A stretch of DNA of 64,000 nucleotides, taken from Streptomyces albus subsp. albus (GTDB lineage Bacteria > Actinomycetota > Actinomycetes > Streptomycetales > Streptomycetaceae). The notes beneath the pieces are model-generated. The model did no database searches. It saw only the letters and a list, made by a program, of their open reading frames with translations, and was not told where the DNA came from. The translations under genes and the position numbers were made by a program. Below are positions 18,601 to 27,116 of the stretch, piece after piece (position 1 is the first letter of the stretch; each line of letters starts with the position of its first letter). The stretch is taken from positions 248,001 through 312,000 of the forward strand of contig NZ_JODR01000009.1 in assembly GCF_000725885.1 (NCBI RefSeq), read 5' to 3'.

Positions 18601-19632
18601 ATCGAACAGCTCCAGTACCGGCTCAAGTCGCAGACGCAGACGGCGATCTCCAAGGCGTTCGACTCCTCGGCGCGGGCGGCGCACAAGAAGGCGCGCAAGA
18701 CCGCTCAGGGCGCGCCCGGCACGCCGCCCGAAGCGGCGGGCGGGGACGCCGGCTCGGCGCTGCGGCGCACGGGCCTGACGAGCTGGACCCTCGGCACCCT
18801 CCCCCGTACGTTCGAGACCCGGCGGGCCGGCCAGCCCGTCAAGGCGTACCCGGCGCTCGCCGACGAGGGCGAGACGGTCGCCGTGCGGCTGTACGACACC
18901 GAGGCGGAGCAGAAGACCGCGATGTGGCGCGGCACCCGGCGCCTCATCCTGCTCAACATCCCCTCCGACCCCGCCAAGTTCGCGCAGTCGAAGCTGAGCA
19001 ACCAGCAGAAGCTGGCCCTGGCCCGCTCCCCGCACGGCAGCGTCCAGGCCCTCTTCGAGGACTGCGTCTCCGCGACGGTGGACCGGCTCGTGGCCGCCCA
19101 CGGCGGCCCCGCCTGGGACGAGGAGGGCTTCCGCAAACTCTTCGACGCCGTACGCACCGATCTGGTGGACGCCACCTTGCGGACCGTCCGCCAGGTGCAG
19201 GAGGTACTCGCGGCCTGGCACTCGTGCGAAGGGCGGCTGCGGGCGACGACCAGCCCGGTGCTGGCCGAGTCCGTCGCGGACGTCCGCACCCAGCTCGCCG
19301 AGCTGATCAAGCCCGGCTTCGTGACGGAGCACGGTGCCGGGCGGCTGCCCGACCTGATGCGCTATCTGATCGCCGCCGACCGGCGCCTCCAGCAGCTCCC
19401 GCACAACGTGGAGCGGGACCGCACCCGGATGGCGAAGGTCCACGAGATGCGGGACGAGTACCTGTGGCTCCTGGAGCAGTTCCCGCCGGGGCGGCCCGTA
19501 CCGCAGGCGGCGCGGGACATCCGGTGGATGATCGAGGAACTGCGGGTCAGCTACTTCGCCCACGCCCTCGGTACGGCCTATCCCGTCTCCGACAAGCGGA
19601 TCGTCAAGGCCGTCGACGCCGCCGCACCGTGA
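15613..19632 (+). CDS. hrpA: ATP-dependent RNA helicase HrpA (DEAH box)
   Basis: 1339 aa, the usual length for bacterial HrpA (~1300). Walker A GETGSGKT at ~98-105, TQPRRIAA, DEAH at ~196-199 in IIIDEAHERSLN, TSATID, LPLYARLS, ATNVAETSLT and the QRKGRSGRT motif VI define the DEAH/RHA core. A HA2/OB-fold region follows and then the long HrpA-specific C-terminal domain ending near KAVDAAAP. The family processes mRNA and, in E. coli, rescues stalled or collided ribosomes. Divergent from the SanA-like gene. ATG 15613 is preferred; a GTG three codons earlier is possible. Antisense open frames across it are shadows. Confidence 0.96.
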   Translation: MSTSTPSPQELAARLPDLMLGDQHRLARRLAGARKIRKGEARAAVLAEIAAAMDASELRVAARREAVPRITYPEQLPVSQKKDTILEAVRDHQVVIVAGETGSGKTTQIPKICMELGRGIQGVIGHTQPRRIAARTVAERVAEEVGSPLGEAIGWKVRFTDQVKDHTLVKLMTDGILLAEIQQDRELRQYDTIIIDEAHERSLNIDFLLGYLAQLLPKRPELKVIITSATIDPERFSRHFGDAPIVEVSGRTYPVEVRYRPLLEDDAESADRDQVAAICDAVDELHAEGPGDILVFLSGEREIRDTADALEKKFKRAQGQQPGRGGVEVLPLYARLSHAEQHRVFQPHAGRRIVLATNVAETSLTVPGIKYVIDPGTARISRYSHRTKVQRLPIEPISQASANQRKGRSGRTSEGICIRLYSEEDFCSRPEFTDPEILRTNLASVILQMTAAGLGDIEKFPFIDPPDHRSIKAGVQLLEELGALETQGQARKLTRMGRSLAQLPVDPRLARMVLEADKNGCAHEVMVIAAALSIQDPRERPADKQQQADQQHARFKEESSDFMALLNLWRYVREQQRELSSSAFRRMCKAEFLNYLRIREWQDIYGQLRQVARTMKIRLEESREAAPDAIHQSLLAGLLSHIGLKEADKNEYLGARGAKFAVFPGSALFKKPPRWVMSAELVETSRLWARVNAKIEPEWVEPLAQHLVKRTYSEPHWEQKQAAVMAYERVTLYGVPIVAQRKVNYGRIDPETSRDLFIRNALVEGDWRTHHEFFRENRKLLEEVEELEHRARRRDILVDDETLYDFYDQRVPAHVVSGAHFDSWWKKKRREEPDLLNFEKSMLISDRAEEVSASDYPDVWRQGGLALPVTYQFEPGADADGVTVHVPLQVLNQVTGEGFDWQIPGLREDLVTELIRSLPKAIRRHYVPAPNYAKEFLRRSAPQPEPLTYTLARELKRMVGVPLSAQDFDWSKVPDHLKITFRVTDERRRKLAESKDIEQLQYRLKSQTQTAISKAFDSSARAAHKKARKTAQGAPGTPPEAAGGDAGSALRRTGLTSWTLGTLPRTFETRRAGQPVKAYPALADEGETVAVRLYDTEAEQKTAMWRGTRRLILLNIPSDPAKFAQSKLSNQQKLALARSPHGSVQALFEDCVSATVDRLVAAHGGPAWDEEGFRKLFDAVRTDLVDATLRTVRQVQEVLAAWHSCEGRLRATTSPVLAESVADVRTQLAELIKPGFVTEHGAGRLPDLMRYLIAADRRLQQLPHNVERDRTRMAKVHEMRDEYLWLLEQFPPGRPVPQAARDIRWMIEELRVSYFAHALGTAYPVSDKRIVKAVDAAAP

Positions 19633-19701
19633 GTGAGGGAGCCGCCGCACAGCGTGAGTTCGCCCTGGGGGGCTGACCTGCGGTAGAGTTCCATCTCGCG
19701 A

Positions 19702-19776
19702 GGTCCTGTGGAGCAGTTTGGAGTGCTCGCCACCCTGTCAAGGTGGAGGCCGCGGGTTCAAATCCCGTCAGGACCG
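19702..19776 (+). tRNA. tRNA-Asp (anticodon GUC), copy 2
   Basis: A 75-nt cloverleaf identical in sequence to the copy at 8424-8498. It starts 69 bp after the hrpA stop and is followed at once by a strong hairpin. Confidence 0.96.
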
Positions 19777-19783
19777 CACGAGA

Positions 19784-19830
19784 AAGCGGAAGGGCCCGGC
19801 AGCCAGTGGTTGCCGGGCCCTTCCGCTTGT
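19784..19830 (+). terminator. Strong intrinsic terminator after tRNA-Asp
   Basis: A perfect 18-bp stem, from AAGCGGAAGGGCCCGGCA to its complement at 19811-19828, with a 9-nt loop. The 3' end is CTTGT, with few T residues as is usual in streptomycetes. Confidence 0.85.
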
Positions 19831-19988
19831 CGCATTCACCCGTTGCCCACTCGGCCGTGCCCCTCCCTGCCGCCCGGGCCGGCACATCAGGGTCCCCTCA
19901 CACCCAGACCTGTACGTGGACGAGCTGCCGCCCTGCGTGTTGACGGGCCCCCTGGAGGGGGGTAGTCCTGAGCGTGGAGGTGAGGGCG

Positions 19989-20174
19989 ATGACGGCAGGC
20001 GCCCGTGACGGGCTCCGCGCGGAGGCGCGGGCTCTTCTGCGCGCCCATCTGGCCGCCACCGGCCGCCGCCGGCACGCGAGACGGCACTGCCCCGTCTGCC
20101 ACCGTCTGCTGCGCCTGGCACTGGCGACGGCCCCGCGCAACGCCGGCCGGGAGGAGCTCCGCGAGCCCCGGTGA
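19989..20174 (+). CDS. Small CxxC protein (DUF6274-like)
   Basis: A 61-aa basic protein. RAEARALLRAHLAATGR leads into a HARRHCPVCHRLLRLA motif, a single CxxC flanked by His that may bind a metal. It resembles a short conserved Streptomyces family (DUF6274, from memory) found beside bldC. Function unknown. ATG 19989 with GGAGG about 10 nt upstream; an in-frame GTG lies five codons earlier. It is convergent with bldC and separated from it by 450 bp that hold the bldC terminator. Confidence 0.6.
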   Translation: MTAGARDGLRAEARALLRAHLAATGRRRHARRHCPVCHRLLRLALATAPRNAGREELREPR

Positions 20175-20626
20175 GGGGCAAGTGGCGGGCGCAGCCCAGC
20201 TGTTGGCGCTTTACCGTACGGGAAGCGGTCCTCACAAGCCCCCACTTATGTGGCAGGTGTCACTCAACTGAGTCGTATCGTCAGGGAACTTGAGGGGCCC
20301 TCAGATGCCGTCAATTTAATATGTGCAATTGCACCGGGCTCGCACCGCTGTGACCGGCACCTCTGCGAAGGCCGCCCCCCGGCGACGCCGGCCGGCCCTC
20401 GCACGAGCTCTCACAACCGCTCAGCAGCGCTCACCAACGCCCACCCTCGGTGCTCGTCAGGGCAACAAAAAAGATCGCGCCGGACCCGGCGGAGTCCGAC
20501 GCGATCAACGGGCGGGCACTGTTGGGGCAGTGGCCCGGCCGTGTGGTGCTGAGCGGGCGGCCGGTCGGGGTGGGGGCCCCGGTCAAACGCCCTTGGTGGT
20601 GCTGTTGTGCCTGGTCAGCGGCCTGG
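20175..20626. other. Intergenic region downstream of bldC
   Basis: About 450 bp between two convergent genes. It holds the bldC terminator (20465-20506). A GTGTCACTCAACTGAG-type stretch around 20260 and an A/T-containing segment at 20310-20330 (AATTTAATATG) could be a promoter or an RNA, but no gene is evident. Confidence 0.4.
20465..20506 (-). terminator. Intrinsic terminator of bldC
   Basis: On the minus strand GATCGCGTCGGAC pairs with GTCCGGCGCGATC (one mismatch) and is followed by TTTTTTG. It has the best U-tract in the window. Confidence 0.88.
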
Positions 20627-20833
20627 TCAGGGCTCGCTGCGCTGCTGCGGGATGCCCGCCAGCAGGGCGCGCACCTCCGCCTCGCGGTAGCGGCGGTGTC
20701 CACCGAGCGTGCGGATGGACGTGAGCTTGCCCGCCTTCGCCCACCGCGTGACCGTCTTGGGGTCCACGCGGAACATCGTGGCAACCTCAGCCGGGGTCAA
20801 CAGCGGCTCGGCATCAGGGGTGCGAGCGGTCAT
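20627..20833 (-). CDS. bldC: BldC, MerR-like developmental regulator
   Basis: 68 aa, the exact family length. The whole protein is a MerR-type winged-helix DNA-binding domain: LLTPAEVATMFRVDPKTV forms the HTH and GKLTSIRTLGGHRRYRE the wing. It has no effector or dimerisation domain, as known for BldC, which binds direct repeats cooperatively and delays sporulation by holding vegetative expression. The residues agree with S. coelicolor BldC as I remember it, apart from the last few. GAGGAGG lies about 8 nt before the ATG. A long intergenic region upstream and a strong terminator downstream make it monocistronic. Confidence 0.98.
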   Translation of the reverse strand: MTARTPDAEPLLTPAEVATMFRVDPKTVTRWAKAGKLTSIRTLGGHRRYREAEVRALLAGIPQQRSEP

Positions 20834-21346
20834 GAGCGGCCTCCTCGGGAGAACCGAACCATCACGGTTCTTTCCTCTAAATTCTGCACCTTGACCCGCG
20901 TTGCCCGATATGGCGGACGCGAGCCGAGTCGGTTATAGGACGAACGGCTTGTCCTCGGCACTACAACTACACCATCTGTCCAGCCACGTCGGCCAAACCG
21001 ATGGAATTGCCCTCTCAGGTGTTCAACCTCGGCGGAAGCCGATGGACCGTCCCATAGCGGACAGTCATCCCTCCGTGACATACAGTCACAGAAGGAGCAA
21101 GGGTCATCAGACCCACCAAGGAGCGCAATACCGATGTATCCACCCATAGTTGGGCGGAAGAAGTCCCCTGCGGACTCCTTGTCCTATTTTGACACGAGGG
21201 ATAGCTCTGAGAGCAAGACCCGTTTAAGTGCAATCCATCACGCTTGAGGCAAAGACCCGGTTCGGGACGTAGGTCCCACTCCTCCCCCGCCGATCGGCGG
21301 GGGCCCCGCGGGACAGCCGTCCCCGCCGTCCGGCGGGGTGGGTGCC
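20834..21346 (-). promoter_or_regulatory. bldC upstream regulatory region
   Basis: 513 bp without a gene, with A/T-containing patches unlike the surrounding DNA. Within the leader, GAACC at 20856-20860 and GGTTC at 20866-20870 form an inverted repeat just upstream of the Shine-Dalgarno, and a second GAACC sits at 20851. No clear -35/-10 pair can be fixed by eye. Confidence 0.45.
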
Positions 21347-22222
21347 TCAGTTCGCGTACTGCAGCTGGCGGACCGCCCTCCAGCGCTCCGTCAGCCGCTC
21401 GTACGCCGCTCCCGCCCGCTCGCCGTCGCCGGCGCGGAGAGCGGCCAGGCCCTCCGCGACGTCGGCGGCGGAGTGGTCACCCGCGAGTTGATCCTCGGGG
21501 ATCGCGTGGACCAGCCCGCCGTAGTCCAGTTCGACGAGGGAGCGCGGATGGAACTCCTCCAGCCAACGCCCCACATCGACCAGCCCGTCGACGAGCGGTC
21601 CCTCCTCCAGCTCTTCGCGGAGCACCTTCAGGCCGCGGGCGAGGCGGCGCCTCGCCTCCACCATGGGAGTGCGGTAGCGGAGAACGAACTGCTGTCCGCT
21701 CTCCTCACCCGTTTCCTGCTTCGCAAACTCCTTCTCTTCGTCGACGAAGAGAACGAACCACCGCACCGGCACATGCCACAGCGCGGTGCGGATCCAGGGG
21801 CGGGCGTCCGGGTTGCGCTCGCGCCACCGTTCGTAGTCGGCGGTGGCCTGCCGGCGCACCACGGGCGGCAGCGCGGCGTCCAGCACCGGCTGGGGCAGGT
21901 CGAGTTCACGGTTCCCGGCGGCCTGGGTGAGCGCGGCGAGGGCCTGCCAGCCTCTCAGCCGGGTGCGCCAGGGGCACACACACGTCACACCGTCCACTTC
22001 CGTCACGAAAGCGTCCGCGCTCTCGCGCACCGGCACCACCACCGGCGGCACCGGCACCAAGTCGGCCAGCGACCGGCGGATTTCGTCCTGGGCGGTCGGA
22101 AAGCGCTCGGCCTTCGCATACGCGATCCAGTGCGAGCGCTCCGGTTCCGGGAACGCGGCCAGCGGTTCGTAGATCCGCAGGTAGGCCGCGTACGGGACGA
22201 CGACCGACGCCTTCTCAGCCAC
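21347..22222 (-). CDS. Conserved actinobacterial protein of unknown function
   Basis: 291 aa, soluble. It begins VVVPYAAYLRIYEPLAAFPE and includes CVCPWRTRLRGWQALAAL (an internal CVC), WHVPVRWFVLFVDEEKEF and a C-terminal helical part ending in VRQLQYAN. Similar proteins sit between bldC and vdh in Streptomyces genomes (memory), but I know no functional assignment. GTG start with GGAGG upstream. It is divergent from vdh, so the intervening 264 bp probably hold both promoters. Confidence 0.75.
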   Translation of the reverse strand: MAEKASVVVPYAAYLRIYEPLAAFPEPERSHWIAYAKAERFPTAQDEIRRSLADLVPVPPVVVPVRESADAFVTEVDGVTCVCPWRTRLRGWQALAALTQAAGNRELDLPQPVLDAALPPVVRRQATADYERWRERNPDARPWIRTALWHVPVRWFVLFVDEEKEFAKQETGEESGQQFVLRYRTPMVEARRRLARGLKVLREELEEGPLVDGLVDVGRWLEEFHPRSLVELDYGGLVHAIPEDQLAGDHSAADVAEGLAALRAGDGERAGAAYERLTERWRAVRQLQYAN

Positions 22223-22486
22223 GCATTGCCTCCATGCCCCTCCGTGCCTTTCGTCTCCGTGTCGTCCTCGTGTCGTCCCCGCGCCGTCCTCGTGCGCGTT
22301 CGGCCGCGCCGTGCGGACCGGCTCGTCACGAGCCTGGAAGACAGTTGACTACCCCGATCGTGGGACCGCAACGTGCCCGTGACGCGCGGGTCGTACGCTG
22401 CTTGCCGACCGGCCCTCGCCGGACCCGAACCGCCACAAGCACCCGGCCCGGCCGAGGGCTACGACGCGAACACAGGAGTCACCACC

Positions 22487-23611
22487 GTGATCGAGGTACC
22501 ACCTTCCGCCGGTGTTCCCTCCGGCGTCCCCGCGGGGGACCCGGTCGTCAGCACGCTCTTCCGCTCCGACCAGGGCGGCCATGAGCAGGTCGTGCTCTGC
22601 CAGGACCGCGAAAGCGGGCTCAAGGCCGTCATCGCGATCCACTCCACCGCCCTGGGCCCGGCCCTGGGCGGCACCCGGTTCCACGCCTACGCGGGCGCCG
22701 CCGACCCCGAGCAGGCCGCAGTGCTCGACGCGCTCAACCTCGCGCGTGGCATGTCGTACAAGAACGCGCTGGCCGGGCTGGACCACGGCGGCGGCAAGGC
22801 CGTCATCATCGGCGATCCGGAGCAGATCAAGACCGAGGCGCTGCTGCGCGCCTACGGCCGCTTCGTCGCCTCGCTCGGCGGCCGGTACGTCACGGCCTGC
22901 GACGTGGGCACCTACGTGCAGGACATGGACGTCATCGCCGAGGAGTGCCGCTGGACGACGGGCCGCTCCCCGGAGAACGGCGGCGCCGGCGACTCCTCCG
23001 TGCTGACCGCCTTCGGCGTCTACCAGGGCATGCGGGCCGCCGCGCAGCGGCTGTGGGGCGCCCCCACGCTGCGGGACCGGCTGGTGGGCGTGGCCGGCGT
23101 CGGCAAGGTCGGCCGGCACCTGGTGGAGCACCTGGTGCGGGACGGGGCGCGGGTGGTGCTCACGGACGTGCGCGAGGAGTCCGTGCGCGAGGTGCTGGCG
23201 GCGCACTCCGGCGCCCCGGTGACCGCCGTCGCGGACACGGCGGCGCTGATCCGCACCGAGGGACTGGACGTGTACGCGCCGTGCGCGCTCGGCGGCGCGC
23301 TGAACGACGAGACGGTGCCGGCGCTGACCGCCAAGGCGGTCTGCGGAGCGGCCAACAACCAGCTCGCCCACCCCGGCGTGGAGAAGGACCTCGACGAACG
23401 GGGCATCCTCTACGCCCCCGACTACGTGGTGAACGCGGGCGGCGTCATCCAGGTGGCGGACGAGCTGCACGGGTTCGACTTCGCACGTGCGAAGGCAAAG
23501 GCAAGCAAAATCTTCGACACGACGACCGCCATTTTCGAGCGCGCGGCGACCGACGGGGTGCCGCCGGCGGTGGCCGCCGACCGGCTCGCCGAGCAGCGCA
23601 TGGGCCTGTGA
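22487..23611 (+). CDS. vdh: Valine (branched-chain amino acid) dehydrogenase
   Basis: 374 aa, Glu/Leu/Phe/Val dehydrogenase family. Reversible NAD-dependent oxidative deamination of valine, leucine and isoleucine to 2-oxo acids, feeding ammonium and acyl-CoA starter units for branched fatty acids and polyketides. Catalytic region [16 protein letters not shown] with Lys92 and Lys104; Rossmann motif [13 protein letters not shown]; then CGAANNQL and [18 protein letters not shown] 22487 is chosen because GGAG lies 9 nt upstream and the frame upstream is not family-like. Streptomyces Vdh is similar in length and sits at this locus. Confidence 0.93.
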   Translation: MIEVPPSAGVPSGVPAGDPVVSTLFRSDQGGHEQVVLCQDRESGLKAVIAIHSTALGPALGGTRFHAYAGAADPEQAAVLDALNLARGMSYKNALAGLDHGGGKAVIIGDPEQIKTEALLRAYGRFVASLGGRYVTACDVGTYVQDMDVIAEECRWTTGRSPENGGAGDSSVLTAFGVYQGMRAAAQRLWGAPTLRDRLVGVAGVGKVGRHLVEHLVRDGARVVLTDVREESVREVLAAHSGAPVTAVADTAALIRTEGLDVYAPCALGGALNDETVPALTAKAVCGAANNQLAHPGVEKDLDERGILYAPDYVVNAGGVIQVADELHGFDFARAKAKASKIFDTTTAIFERAATDGVPPAVAADRLAEQRMGL

Positions 23612-23915
23612 GCGCCGGGTGACGGGCGGCTGACCGCCCGCTGACGGGCAGCGGAGGGTCCCGTGACAGTGGTCTCACCACCCCACGGCGGGTCTCTCCG
23701 CTACAGGAAGGTAAAATCGCCACTGACCAGCACGAGAAGGGTCAGTGGGCGCGTCGGACGGCGGCCGTGTCGTGCGGGCGACGTACCGTACGGCGGCGGA
23801 AGCAGGTACCGTTGAAGCCCTGAGTACCGGTCTCTCACCAGAGAGGCCGCTATGAACCATGAACGCGTGTCAAGACTCTGGGGCCGTCGAGCCCCGTCGT
23901 TGAGGGGGTCGAGCC
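23612..23915. other. Intergenic region between vdh and the DUF3073 gene
   Basis: About 300 bp. It includes an A-containing stretch (AGGTAAAATCGCC near 23708) and a GAGGGGG ribosome-binding site before 23916. Presumably it carries the promoter of the DUF3073 gene. No RNA gene recognised. Confidence 0.4.
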
Positions 23916-24167
23916 ATGGGGCGCGGCCGGGCCAAGGCCAAGCAGACGAAGGTCGCCCGCCAGCTGAAGTACAACACTGGCGGGACAGACCTGACGCGCC
24001 TGGCCGAGGAGCTGGGCGCATCGACGTCGAACGAGTCGCCGAACGGCGGCCGTTTCGAGGACGATGAGCAGGACCCGTACGCACGGTACGCGGATCTGTA
24101 CAACGACGAGGATGACGACGACGTGGACGAGTCGTCCGACCCCCAGTCGAAGCGCCGCGGCGCCTGA
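23916..24167 (+). CDS. DUF3073 family protein
   Basis: 83 aa. The N-terminus MGRGRAKAKQTKVARQLKY is highly basic and is the hallmark of DUF3073; the C-terminal half is very acidic (NDEDDDDVDESSD). The family is confined to actinobacteria and its role is unknown. The charge layout suggests nucleic-acid or ribosome binding with an acidic regulatory tail (inference). GAGGGGG precedes the ATG. It is convergent with purM, with two hairpins between. Confidence 0.9.
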   Translation: MGRGRAKAKQTKVARQLKYNTGGTDLTRLAEELGASTSNESPNGGRFEDDEQDPYARYADLYNDEDDDDVDESSDPQSKRRGA

Positions 24168-24183
24168 CATTCTTCACTCGCAC

Positions 24184-24252
24184 CGACCCGGTCCGGCAAC
24201 CGCCGGGCCGGGTTCTGATGTGCGCAGCCGCCCCGTGCCGGAACACGGGGCG
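24184..24252. terminator. Two hairpins between convergent DUF3073 gene and purM
   Basis: First stem ACCCGG.CCGGC with GCCGG.CCGGGT (24186-24213); second stem CGCCCCGTG with CACGGGGCG (24229-24252, 6-nt loop). They probably serve as bidirectional terminators for the two convergent transcripts. Confidence 0.65.
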
Positions 24253-24266
24253 TCCGGGACGTCGGG

Positions 24267-25334
24267 TCAGCGCGCATAGTCACCCGTCAGGGTGACCGCC
24301 TCCGTGCGGTCACCGCGTTCGGTGATCTCACCTGCGACCCAGGCGTCCACACCGCGGTCGGCGAGGGTGGCCAGCGTTCCGTCCACCGCCTCCGGCGGCA
24401 CGACGGCGATCATGCCGACCCCCATGTTGAGCGTCTTCTCCAGTTCGGGGCGGGCGACCTTCCCGGCCTCGCCGACCACGTCGAAGACGGCACCGGGCCG
24501 CCACGTCGAACGGTCCACCCGCGCGTGCAGTGCCTCGGGGATGACCCGCGCCAGGTTTCCGGCCAGCCCGCCGCCGGTGATGTGCGAGAACGCGTGCACC
24601 TGCTGCGTCCGCGTCAGTTCCAGGCAGTCCAGCGCGTAGATCTTGGTCGGCTCCAGCAGTTCCTCGCCCAGGGTGCGGCCGAACTCCTCCACATGCCGGT
24701 CCAGGGTCCAGCCCGCCCGGTCGAAGACCACGTGCCGCACCAGCGAGTACCCGTTCGAGTGAAGCCCGGAGGACGCCATCGCGATCACCGCGTCCCCCGA
24801 TCGAATGCGATCCGGGCCCAGTACGGCGTCGGCCTCCACCACTCCGGTGCCGGCGCCCGCCACGTCGTACTCGTCCTCCCCCAGCAGGCCCGGGTGCTCC
24901 GCCGTCTCGCCGCCCACCAGCGAGCAGCCCGCCAGGACGCAGCCCTCGGCGATGCCCTTGACGATCTGCGCCACCCGCTCGGGGACGACCTTGCCCACGC
25001 AGATGTAGTCCGTCATGAACAGCGGTTCCGCGCCGCAGACGACCAGGTCGTCCACCACCATCGCCACCAGGTCGTGGCCGATGGTGTCGTGGACGTCCAT
25101 CCGCTGGGCCAGCGCCACCTTCGTGCCCACGCCGTCGGTGGCGGAGGCCAGCAGCGGGCGCTCGTACGCCTTGAGGCGGGACGCGTCGAACAGGCCGGCG
25201 AAGCCGCCCAGGGTCCCCACGGACTCGGGCCGCTGGGTCCTGGCGACCCACTCCTTCATGAGCGTCACGGCCCGGTCGCCGGCCTCGATGTCGACCCCGG
25301 CGGCGGCGTAACTGGCGCCTTCACTCTGTGTCAT
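24267..25334 (-). CDS. purM: Phosphoribosylformylglycinamidine cyclo-ligase (AIR synthetase)
   Basis: 355 aa. Step 5 of purine synthesis: ATP-dependent ring closure of FGAM to AIR. The N-terminal half has YAAAGVDIEAGDRAV, LLASATDGVGTKV and the VAMVVDDLVVCGAEPLFMTDY stretch; the C-terminal half has HITGGGLAGNLARVIP and the final GEI region. PurM superfamily homodimer. The ATG at 25332-25334 is preferred over the in-frame GTG at 25355 because AGGAAG lies 8 nt upstream. It lies downstream of purF on the same strand with a 231-bp gap. Confidence 0.96.
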   Translation of the reverse strand: MTQSEGASYAAAGVDIEAGDRAVTLMKEWVARTQRPESVGTLGGFAGLFDASRLKAYERPLLASATDGVGTKVALAQRMDVHDTIGHDLVAMVVDDLVVCGAEPLFMTDYICVGKVVPERVAQIVKGIAEGCVLAGCSLVGGETAEHPGLLGEDEYDVAGAGTGVVEADAVLGPDRIRSGDAVIAMASSGLHSNGYSLVRHVVFDRAGWTLDRHVEEFGRTLGEELLEPTKIYALDCLELTRTQQVHAFSHITGGGLAGNLARVIPEALHARVDRSTWRPGAVFDVVGEAGKVARPELEKTLNMGVGMIAVVPPEAVDGTLATLADRGVDAWVAGEITERGDRTEAVTLTGDYAR

Positions 25335-25565
25335 CGGTACGTCTTCCTGTGTCACTGCGGTGGGCTGGCATGCTGCTTCCTTCTTCCGGCGTCCGGTCCT
25401 CGACCTGGCGGGTGGGGCGGCTCCGCCGGGGACCGGCGGACCGCCGCGCCGCCCCTCCCGCGCCGGACGGCCCGGGAAAGCGGGTCCGCGGCGCTCGGGC
25501 GGGGCCCACGGCCCGGCGGAATCCCCGGTTCCGGGAAAGGGGGGCGCAAGGGGAGGCGGGGAGGA

Positions 25566-27116
25566 CTACGGCCTCTTCAGGGCGTCCGCCGCCCCCACGC
25601 CGGAAGCCAGCGTGCCGACCCCGTCGGCATCGGCCGACGCCTCGGCCTCCAGCAGGTGCTTGCCCAGCAGCTCCGGCTCGGGCAGCTCCATCGGGTACTC
25701 CCCGTCGAAGCAGGCCCGGCACAGCTGATCCTTGGGGATCGTCGTCGCCTCGATCATGCCGTCGGTGGAGATGTAGGCCAGCGAGTCGGCGCCCAGCGAG
25801 GTGCCGATCTCCTCGGTGGACAGCCCGTTGGCGATCAGCTCGGCGCGGGTGGCGAAGTCGATGCCGAAGAAGCACGGCCACTTGATCGGCGGGGAGGAGA
25901 TGCGTACGTGCACCTCGGCCGCGCCGGCCTCGCGCAGCATCCGCACCAGCGCCCGCTGGGTGTTGCCGCGGACGATGGAGTCGTCCACCACGACCAGCCG
26001 CTTGCCGCGGATGACCTCGCGCAGCGGGTTGAGCTTGAGCCTGATGCCCAGCTGCCGGATGGTCTGCGAGGGCTGGATGAAGGTGCGGCCCACGTAGCTG
26101 TTCTTGACCAGCCCGGAGCCGTAGGGGATGCCGCTGGCCTCGGCGTAACCGATGGCCGCGGGGGTGCCCGACTCCGGGGTGGCTATCACCAGATCGGCGT
26201 CGGCCGGCGCCTCGGCCGCCAGCTTGCGGCCCATCTCCACCCGGGAGAGGTAGACGTTCCGGCCGGCGATGTCCGTGTCGGGGCGCGCGAGGTAGACGTA
26301 CTCGAAGACACAGCCCCGCGGCTTTGCTTCGGCGAACCTTTGCGTGCGGAGTCCGTTCTCGTCGATGGCGACGAGTTCGCCCGGCTCGATCTCCCGGATC
26401 ACGCTGGCGCCGACGATGTCGAGCGCCGAGGTCTCGCTGGCCACGACCCAGCCGCGCTCCAGCCGGCCGAGGACCAGCGGGCGGATGCCCTGCGGGTCGC
26501 GGGCCGCGTACAGGGTGTTCTCGTCCATGAAGACCATCGAGAACGCGCCCCTGACCTTCGGGAGGACGCGCGGTGCGGCCTCCTCGACGGTGAGCGGCCT
26601 GCCGTCGTCGTCGGTCTGCCCCGCCAGCAGCGCGGTGACCAGATCGGTGTCGTTGGTGGCGGCGACCTGGGTGGCCCGGCCGTTGCCGGCCGCGGCCTGC
26701 GCGGCGACCAGCTCGGCGAGCTGGGCCGTGTTGACCAGGTTGCCGTTGTGACCCAGGGCGATCGAGCCGTGGGCGGTGGCGCGGAACGTGGGCTGGGCGT
26801 TCTCCCAGACCGAGGCGCCGGTGGTCGAGTAGCGCGCGTGACCCACGGCGATGTGGCCGCGCAGGGAACCGAGGGAGGTCTCGTCGAAGACCTGCGAAAC
26901 GAGGCCCATGTCCTTGAAGACCAGGATCTGGGAGCCGTTGCTCACCGCGATCCCCGCGGACTCCTGACCGCGGTGTTGCAGGGCGTACAGGCCGAAATAC
27001 GAGAGCTTCGCGACCTCTTCACCGGGCGCCCAGACACCGAAGACGCCGCAGGCGTCCTGGGGGCCCTTCTCGCCGGGAAGGAGGTCGTGGCTGAGCTTTC
27101 CGTCACCACGTGGCAC
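25566..27116 (-). CDS. purF: Amidophosphoribosyltransferase
   Basis: 516 aa. First committed step of purine synthesis: PRPP plus glutamine to phosphoribosylamine. It has a propeptide ending before the N-terminal nucleophile Cys23 (QDACGVFGV), typical of the B. subtilis type that is processed. The PRPP loop RLVVVDDSIVRGNT is present, and the Cys ligands of a [4Fe-4S] cluster are visible: RGCVFEYVY, WPCFFGID and LCRACFDG. GTG start; the Shine-Dalgarno is weak. A long antisense open frame over it is a codon-bias shadow. Confidence 0.96.
   Translation of the reverse strand: MPRGDGKLSHDLLPGEKGPQDACGVFGVWAPGEEVAKLSYFGLYALQHRGQESAGIAVSNGSQILVFKDMGLVSQVFDETSLGSLRGHIAVGHARYSTTGASVWENAQPTFRATAHGSIALGHNGNLVNTAQLAELVAAQAAAGNGRATQVAATNDTDLVTALLAGQTDDDGRPLTVEEAAPRVLPKVRGAFSMVFMDENTLYAARDPQGIRPLVLGRLERGWVVASETSALDIVGASVIREIEPGELVAIDENGLRTQRFAEAKPRGCVFEYVYLARPDTDIAGRNVYLSRVEMGRKLAAEAPADADLVIATPESGTPAAIGYAEASGIPYGSGLVKNSYVGRTFIQPSQTIRQLGIRLKLNPLREVIRGKRLVVVDDSIVRGNTQRALVRMLREAGAAEVHVRISSPPIKWPCFFGIDFATRAELIANGLSTEEIGTSLGADSLAYISTDGMIEATTIPKDQLCRACFDGEYPMELPEPELLGKHLLEAEASADADGVGTLASGVGAADALKRP

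Noticed and set aside
15145..19650. A 1501-codon open frame antisense to hrpA
   Set aside because: High-GC codon bias opens antisense frames; the sense frame has all DEAH helicase motifs and the antisense product has no recognisable domain.
23852..24067. Small frame overlapping the start of the DUF3073 gene
   Set aside because: The DUF3073 frame has the family signature and a ribosome-binding site; the other frame lacks both.
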